Translations under genes and position numbers: made by a program
The notes under the pieces: model-generated
Databases searched by the model: none
What the model was told of the DNA's origin: nothing
The model's input: only the letters and a program-made list of their open reading frames with translations
Part shown: positions 35,813-39,133 of the stretch, piece after piece
How positions within the stretch are numbered: position 1 is the stretch's first letter
Layout of the letters: the number at the start of each line of letters is the position of its first letter
Assembly (NCBI RefSeq): GCF_000259195.1
Contig: NZ_JH650771.1
Coordinates: 77,965 to 117,097 of the forward strand
Source: Pseudomonas donghuensis
Lineage (GTDB): Bacteria > Pseudomonadota > Gammaproteobacteria > Pseudomonadales > Pseudomonadaceae
Reading direction: 5' to 3'
Length of the DNA: 39,133 nucleotides

Positions 35813-36553
35813 TCAGGCAAGGTTCTCTTTAGCCGGCTCCGGCGCAGGTGCCTCGGTAGGGGTGTAAACCATCACATCGAGCACATCCGAATGGAACTCG
35901 CGACGATAAAGCACCAACACTACCCCGGTACTCATCAGCATGAACAACCAGGGGCCGATAAACCAGCAGAGCATGGCCATCCCGAAGTAATAAGAACGCA
36001 AGCCGAAGTTGAACTGGTTGGCCGCCAGCGAAATAACCCTGGCCGCTCTAAGGGCAAATGCCTTGCGCTCCAGTTCACTGACATGGCGCTCACCAATCAT
36101 CGGCGCCGAGCCCACCAGCACCGCGGCAAAGTTGTATTGGCGCATGCACCAGCTAAAGGTGAAGAAGGCATACACAAAGACCATCGCCAGGCACAGCAAC
36201 TTGATTTCCGACATCCCCTGGGAAGCCTGCTGGACCAGCGGCAAATCCGCCAGTAACGATACAGCGCGGTCCGAAGCCCCGAGCACGGTGAGAATACCGG
36301 CCAGAATAATCAGGGTGCTGGAGGCGAAGAACGACGCATTGCGCTCCAGATTGCCGATCACGCTGGCATCGGCGATGCGGTTGTCACGCAACAACATGCG
36401 CCGCATCCAGTCTTCGCGGTAAAGGTGCAGTACGCTGGCCAGGCACGCAGTATCACGGCCCTTCCAGGTCGCGTAGCGGGTATAACCGCCCCAGCAGACG
36501 ACAAACCAGCAGGCGGCCAGCAGGTGGATCAGATTGCTTTGAATGAAGCTCAT
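35813..36553 (-). CDS. DUF599 membrane protein
   Basis: A 246-residue inner-membrane protein of the DUF599 family, with four hydrophobic segments: LIHLLAACWFVVCWGGYTRY, FFASSTLIILAGILTVLG, LLCLAMVFVYAFFTFSW and YFGMAMLCWFIGPWLFMLMS. Family-typical parts include RNASFFASSTLII and FNFGLRSYYFG. The start MSFIQSNLIHLLAA is chosen over 36583 because GGACC and related purines lie upstream and the extension is polar. Function is unknown. Confidence 0.88.
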   Translation of the reverse strand: MSFIQSNLIHLLAACWFVVCWGGYTRYATWKGRDTACLASVLHLYREDWMRRMLLRDNRIADASVIGNLERNASFFASSTLIILAGILTVLGASDRAVSLLADLPLVQQASQGMSEIKLLCLAMVFVYAFFTFSWCMRQYNFAAVLVGSAPMIGERHVSELERKAFALRAARVISLAANQFNFGLRSYYFGMAMLCWFIGPWLFMLMSTGVVLVLYRREFHSDVLDVMVYTPTEAPAPEPAKENLA

Positions 36554-36648
36554 GCAAGGTCCTGATTGAAGTTTCGAGCACAATAAAGCCCATTGACCGG
36601 CTTTCGACGCTTTACCGCAGAAAAAGACACGTCTTGCCCGCAGAAACG

Positions 36649-36685
36649 AAAAAGCCCCGCATCCTTTCGGACGCGGGGCTTGGGA
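36649..36685 (-). terminator. Rho-independent terminator downstream of brnQ
   Basis: Read on the minus strand: GCCCCGCGTCC, loop GAAA, GGATGCGGGGC, then TTTTTC. It begins about 60 bases after the brnQ stop. Confidence 0.85.
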
Positions 36686-36742
36686 TCTGCCGTGACGGAC
36701 ACCCTGTTGGCTTGTGGCCGGTGTCCGTTACATGGCTAATTC

Positions 36743-38056
36743 TCAGGCCAGCGCTTCGCGCGGCTTGCCCAGCATGCGGTCACACAGCACCGCAACACCC
36801 AGGGTCACCACCGAAGGCACCAGCCAGGCCAGGCCCTGCTCGCTCAGCGGCAGATGCGCCAGCACGTCCGGCAGTTTACTGGCCAGCACAGTGCCTTTGA
36901 TGGCATCGATCATGCCGAACAGCAACGACACCAGCATCACTGGCGCCAGGATGCGAACTTGCGAGTTCCACAGGTCCTTGCAGAAGCTCAGGCCTACCAC
37001 CACGATGCACGGCGGGTAGATAGCGGTCAGCACCGGGATCGAGAACAGGATCAGCTTGGTCAGGCCCAGGTTGGAAATCAGCAGCGAGAAGGCCGCGAGG
37101 ATCACCACCAGGGTGCGGTACGACAGCGGCAGCACCTGGCTGAAGTACTCGGCGCAGGCGCAGGTCAGGCCGACGGCGGTCACCAGGCAGGCCAGGGCGA
37201 TCAACACGGCGAGGAAGCCGCTGCCCAGCGAGCCGAAGGTGTGCTGCACGTAGGCATGCAACACCGCGGCGCCGTTGCTGGCACCGGCGGCGATCTCATG
37301 GCTGCCGGCACCCAGGCGGAACAGGCTGATGTACACCAGGGCCAGGCCGACACCGGCGATCAGGCCAGCGATGATCGCGTAGCGGGTGATCAGCTGCGGC
37401 GACTCGACGCCGCGCGAACGGATGGCGTTGACGATGACGATACCGAACACCAGCGCACCGAGGGTATCCATGGTCAGGTAACCATTGATGAAGCCCTGGG
37501 AGAACGGCGCGGCAACATAGGCTGGCTGTGCTTCGCCGATACCACCGGCTGGCAGCATGAACGCGGCGATGCCGAGTGCGGCCAGGGCAATGATCTTCAG
37601 CGGCGCGAGGAAGCGGCCGACAGTGTCGAGCAGCTTGCCCGGGTACATGGACACCGCCAGCACCACCAGGAAGTACACCAGGCTGTAGATGAACAGGGCC
37701 AGCGGGCTTTCACCGGTCAGCGGCGCAACACCTACCTCGAAGGATACGGTGGCGGTACGCGGGGTGGCGAACAGCGGGCCTACCGACAGGTAGCACACCG
37801 CTGCCAGCAGGCCGCCGGCGACCTTGCCGATCGGGCTGCTCAGCGCATCCATGCCGCCGCCGACCTTGGCCAGGGCGATGACAGTGATGACCGGCAGGCC
37901 CACAGCAGTGATCAGAAAACCCAGCGCCGCCATCCACACGTGTGGACCGGATTGCAGACCGACGATAGGAGGGAAAATGATATTGCCCGCGCCGACGAAC
38001 AAAGCGAACGTCATAAAACCAAGTGCCAGGATGTCCTGGCCTTTCAAAACTTTCAT
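36743..38056 (-). CDS. brnQ: Branched-chain amino acid transport system II carrier
   Basis: A 437-residue inner-membrane Na+-coupled carrier for leucine, isoleucine and valine (BraB/BrnQ family), with about 12 hydrophobic segments. The N-terminus [20 protein letters not shown], followed by [13 protein letters not shown], is the family hallmark, and later segments include [19 protein letters not shown]. The start at 38056 is set by homology; no good ribosome site is visible upstream (TATTTCCTTA), which is odd. An in-frame extension to 38194 is polar and rejected. It stands alone, with sucD upstream on the same strand. Confidence 0.95.
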   Translation of the reverse strand: MKVLKGQDILALGFMTFALFVGAGNIIFPPIVGLQSGPHVWMAALGFLITAVGLPVITVIALAKVGGGMDALSSPIGKVAGGLLAAVCYLSVGPLFATPRTATVSFEVGVAPLTGESPLALFIYSLVYFLVVLAVSMYPGKLLDTVGRFLAPLKIIALAALGIAAFMLPAGGIGEAQPAYVAAPFSQGFINGYLTMDTLGALVFGIVIVNAIRSRGVESPQLITRYAIIAGLIAGVGLALVYISLFRLGAGSHEIAAGASNGAAVLHAYVQHTFGSLGSGFLAVLIALACLVTAVGLTCACAEYFSQVLPLSYRTLVVILAAFSLLISNLGLTKLILFSIPVLTAIYPPCIVVVGLSFCKDLWNSQVRILAPVMLVSLLFGMIDAIKGTVLASKLPDVLAHLPLSEQGLAWLVPSVVTLGVAVLCDRMLGKPREALA

Positions 38057-38274
38057 TAAGGAAATACCACACTGCTGAAATCGGGATTTAGAGAGGGATT
38101 TCCCCTTGGGTGAGGGAAATGCTGCCTGGCTGGATGAGCCAGACCCGTTTAGCGTGTCGTTCCCTTTTGGGGAGCGGGCACAAAATGAGTGCATAGGTTA
38201 ACGAATTTGTCATAGAAACGCACTGTTGCAGGGCTGCTTGTCCGATGTGTGAATATGCGTGTCGCTTGCGCGAC
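38057..38274 (-). other. Leader/promoter region of brnQ, no gene seen
   Basis: Contains a stem CTGGCT-GGATG-AGCCAG and several GGGATTT/AAATCCC-like stretches, but no clear open frame or confident promoter. Regulation by leucine through this leader is possible but unsupported. Confidence 0.35.
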
Positions 38275-38350
38275 AGCTCCAAGCCGCAAGTTACAAGCCG
38301 CAAGCTTGCCGCAACACCCTCTTGCAGCTTGAAGCTTGTCGCTTGAAGCT
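38275..38350. repeat. Imperfect 30-bp-arm inverted repeat built from CAAGC(C/T) units
   Basis: Left arm 38275-38304 and right arm 38321-38350 match at 24 of 30 positions when folded, around 16 bases. Each arm is made of CAAGC-type units repeated about every 10 bases. The pattern is similar to intergenic repeats I associate with pseudomonads; it directly adjoins the sucD terminator. Confidence 0.75.
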
Positions 38351-38351
38351 G

Positions 38352-38407
38352 CTGCCCAGTAAACAAAAAAGGCCACCCGAAGGTGGCCTTTCTTGTTTAC
38401 TGGGCAG
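38352..38407 (-). terminator. Extended terminator hairpin of sucD (26-bp arms)
   Basis: Arms 38352-38377 and 38382-38407 pair at 25 of 26 positions around a TTCG loop on the minus strand, followed by GGTGGCC and then TTTTTTG within the arm. A normal terminator core (GGCCACC-ttcg-GGTGGCC-TTTTTT) is thus embedded in a much longer perfect stem. It starts 3 bases after the sucD stop. Confidence 0.88.
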
Positions 38408-38410
38408 TGA

Positions 38411-39133
38411 TTACTTCTTCACTTCCCAGCCAGTCAGCTCGGCCAGGGCCTTGCCGATGTCTGCCAGCGAACGCACGGTTTTCACACCAGCGTCCTGCAG
38501 CGCAGCGAATTTCTCGTCTGCAGTGCCTTTGCCGCCGGAGATGATGGCGCCAGCGTGGCCCATACGCTTGCCCGCAGGAGCGGTAACACCAGCGATGTAG
38601 GAAACCACAGGCTTGGTGACGTTGGCCTTGATGTAGGCAGCCGCTTCTTCTTCAGCCGAACCGCCGATCTCGCCGATCATGACGATCGCTTCGGTCTTCG
38701 GGTCTTCCTGGAACAGCTTCAGGATGTCGATGAAGTTGGAGCCCGGGATCGGGTCGCCACCGATACCGACGCAGGTGGACTGACCGAAACCGGCGTCAGT
38801 GGTCTGCTTGACCGCTTCGTAGGTCAGGGTGCCGGAACGCGAAACGATACCGACCTTGCCTGGCAAGTGGATGTGACCTGGCATGATGCCGATCTTGCAC
38901 TCGCCCGGAGTGATGACGCCTGGGCAGTTAGGGCCGATCAGGGTAACACCCAGCTCGTCGCACTTGACCTTGGCATCGAGCATGTCCAGGGTAGGAATGC
39001 CTTCGGTGATGCAGACGATCAGCTTGATGCCGCCGAAGGCAGCTTCCAGGATCGAGTCCTTGCAGAAAGGAGCCGGAACGTAGATGACCGACGCGTCAGC
39101 GCCGGTAGCCGCTACGGCTTTTTTTTCAGTGTT
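38411..39133 (-). CDS. sucD: Succinyl-CoA synthetase alpha subunit (5' part outside window)
   Basis: The last 240 residues of the alpha subunit of succinyl-CoA ligase (TCA cycle), in frame to the window edge and lacking about 50 N-terminal residues. Present are [53 protein letters not shown], and the phosphohistidine loop [17 protein letters not shown] with the active-site histidine. The C-terminus is [11 protein letters not shown]. The expected partner sucC lies outside the window. The coding strand has a run of eight A near the edge (39119-39126), unusual in this GC-rich gene. Confidence 0.98.
   Translation of the reverse strand, partial: NTEKKAVAATGADASVIYVPAPFCKDSILEAAFGGIKLIVCITEGIPTLDMLDAKVKCDELGVTLIGPNCPGVITPGECKIGIMPGHIHLPGKVGIVSRSGTLTYEAVKQTTDAGFGQSTCVGIGGDPIPGSNFIDILKLFQEDPKTEAIVMIGEIGGSAEEEAAAYIKANVTKPVVSYIAGVTAPAGKRMGHAGAIISGGKGTADEKFAALQDAGVKTVRSLADIGKALAELTGWEVKK

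Noticed and set aside
38275..38350. CRISPR-like array because of repeated CAAGC units
   Set aside because: Units are about 10 bases with no spacers, and the whole folds as one inverted repeat; no cas genes in the window.

Overview
The window is a GC-rich gammaproteobacterial chromosome segment that reads as Pseudomonas, most likely the P. putida/P. fluorescens side of the genus. The second half (gpsA, hybrid kinase, fabA-fabB, chemotaxis transducer, htpG, brnQ, sucD) follows a gene order I remember from pseudomonad core genomes (roughly PA1589-PA1614 in P. aeruginosa PAO1). Pseudomonas-type REP sequences and a cobalamin riboswitch fit this. No tRNA, rRNA, CRISPR array, insertion sequence or prophage was seen.

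Region 1 (1-7708) holds a six-gene ABC importer operon on the minus strand, in the order ATPase, ATPase, permease, permease, small DUF2160 membrane protein, solute-binding protein. This is the order of the rhizobial glycerol transporter GlpSTPQUV. A divergent AcoR/DhaR-type sigma-54 activator lies beside it. The intergenic region carries a strong -24/-12 promoter facing the operon and five phased TGAACA(G/A) heptamers in enhancer position. The two ATPases are asymmetric: one lacks the H-loop histidine and the other has a degenerate ABC signature.

Region 2 (7709-8487) is an AdoCbl-type riboswitch in front of a small [2Fe-2S] thioredoxin-fold ferredoxin, with no cob gene beside it.

Region 3 (8500-14506) is an amino-acid catabolic module: CtlX-type citrulline hydrolase, ornithine cyclodeaminase (K69 and D228 present), a complete polar amino-acid ABC transporter and an Lrp/AsnC regulator. 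It is best read as citrulline/ornithine uptake and conversion to proline.

Region 4 (14516-20991, all minus strand) is a housekeeping block: AI-2E-family permease, DUF4892 protein preceded by a coupled 22-residue ORF, two overlapping alpha/beta hydrolases, a coiled-coil hypothetical, a hotdog thioesterase, SixA, a DUF4389 membrane protein and GpsA.

Region 5 (21163-28095, plus strand) joins a TonB-dependent receptor, a solitary periplasmic binding protein and a PA1611-type hybrid kinase in one overlapping operon, followed by fabA-fabB with a candidate repressor operator and a terminator. The three-gene operon looks like an envelope-spanning signal path into the HptB/RetS network and is the best candidate for an incompletely described system.

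Region 6 (28160-39133) carries an MCP, a DUF3859 protein, pirin, dienelactone hydrolase, htpG with a near-perfect sigma-32 promoter, tandem PaaI-like thioesterases, a small lipoprotein, a DUF599 protein, brnQ and the 3' part of sucD. The sucD end is followed by a 26-bp-arm hairpin and a second 30-bp-arm imperfect inverted repeat.
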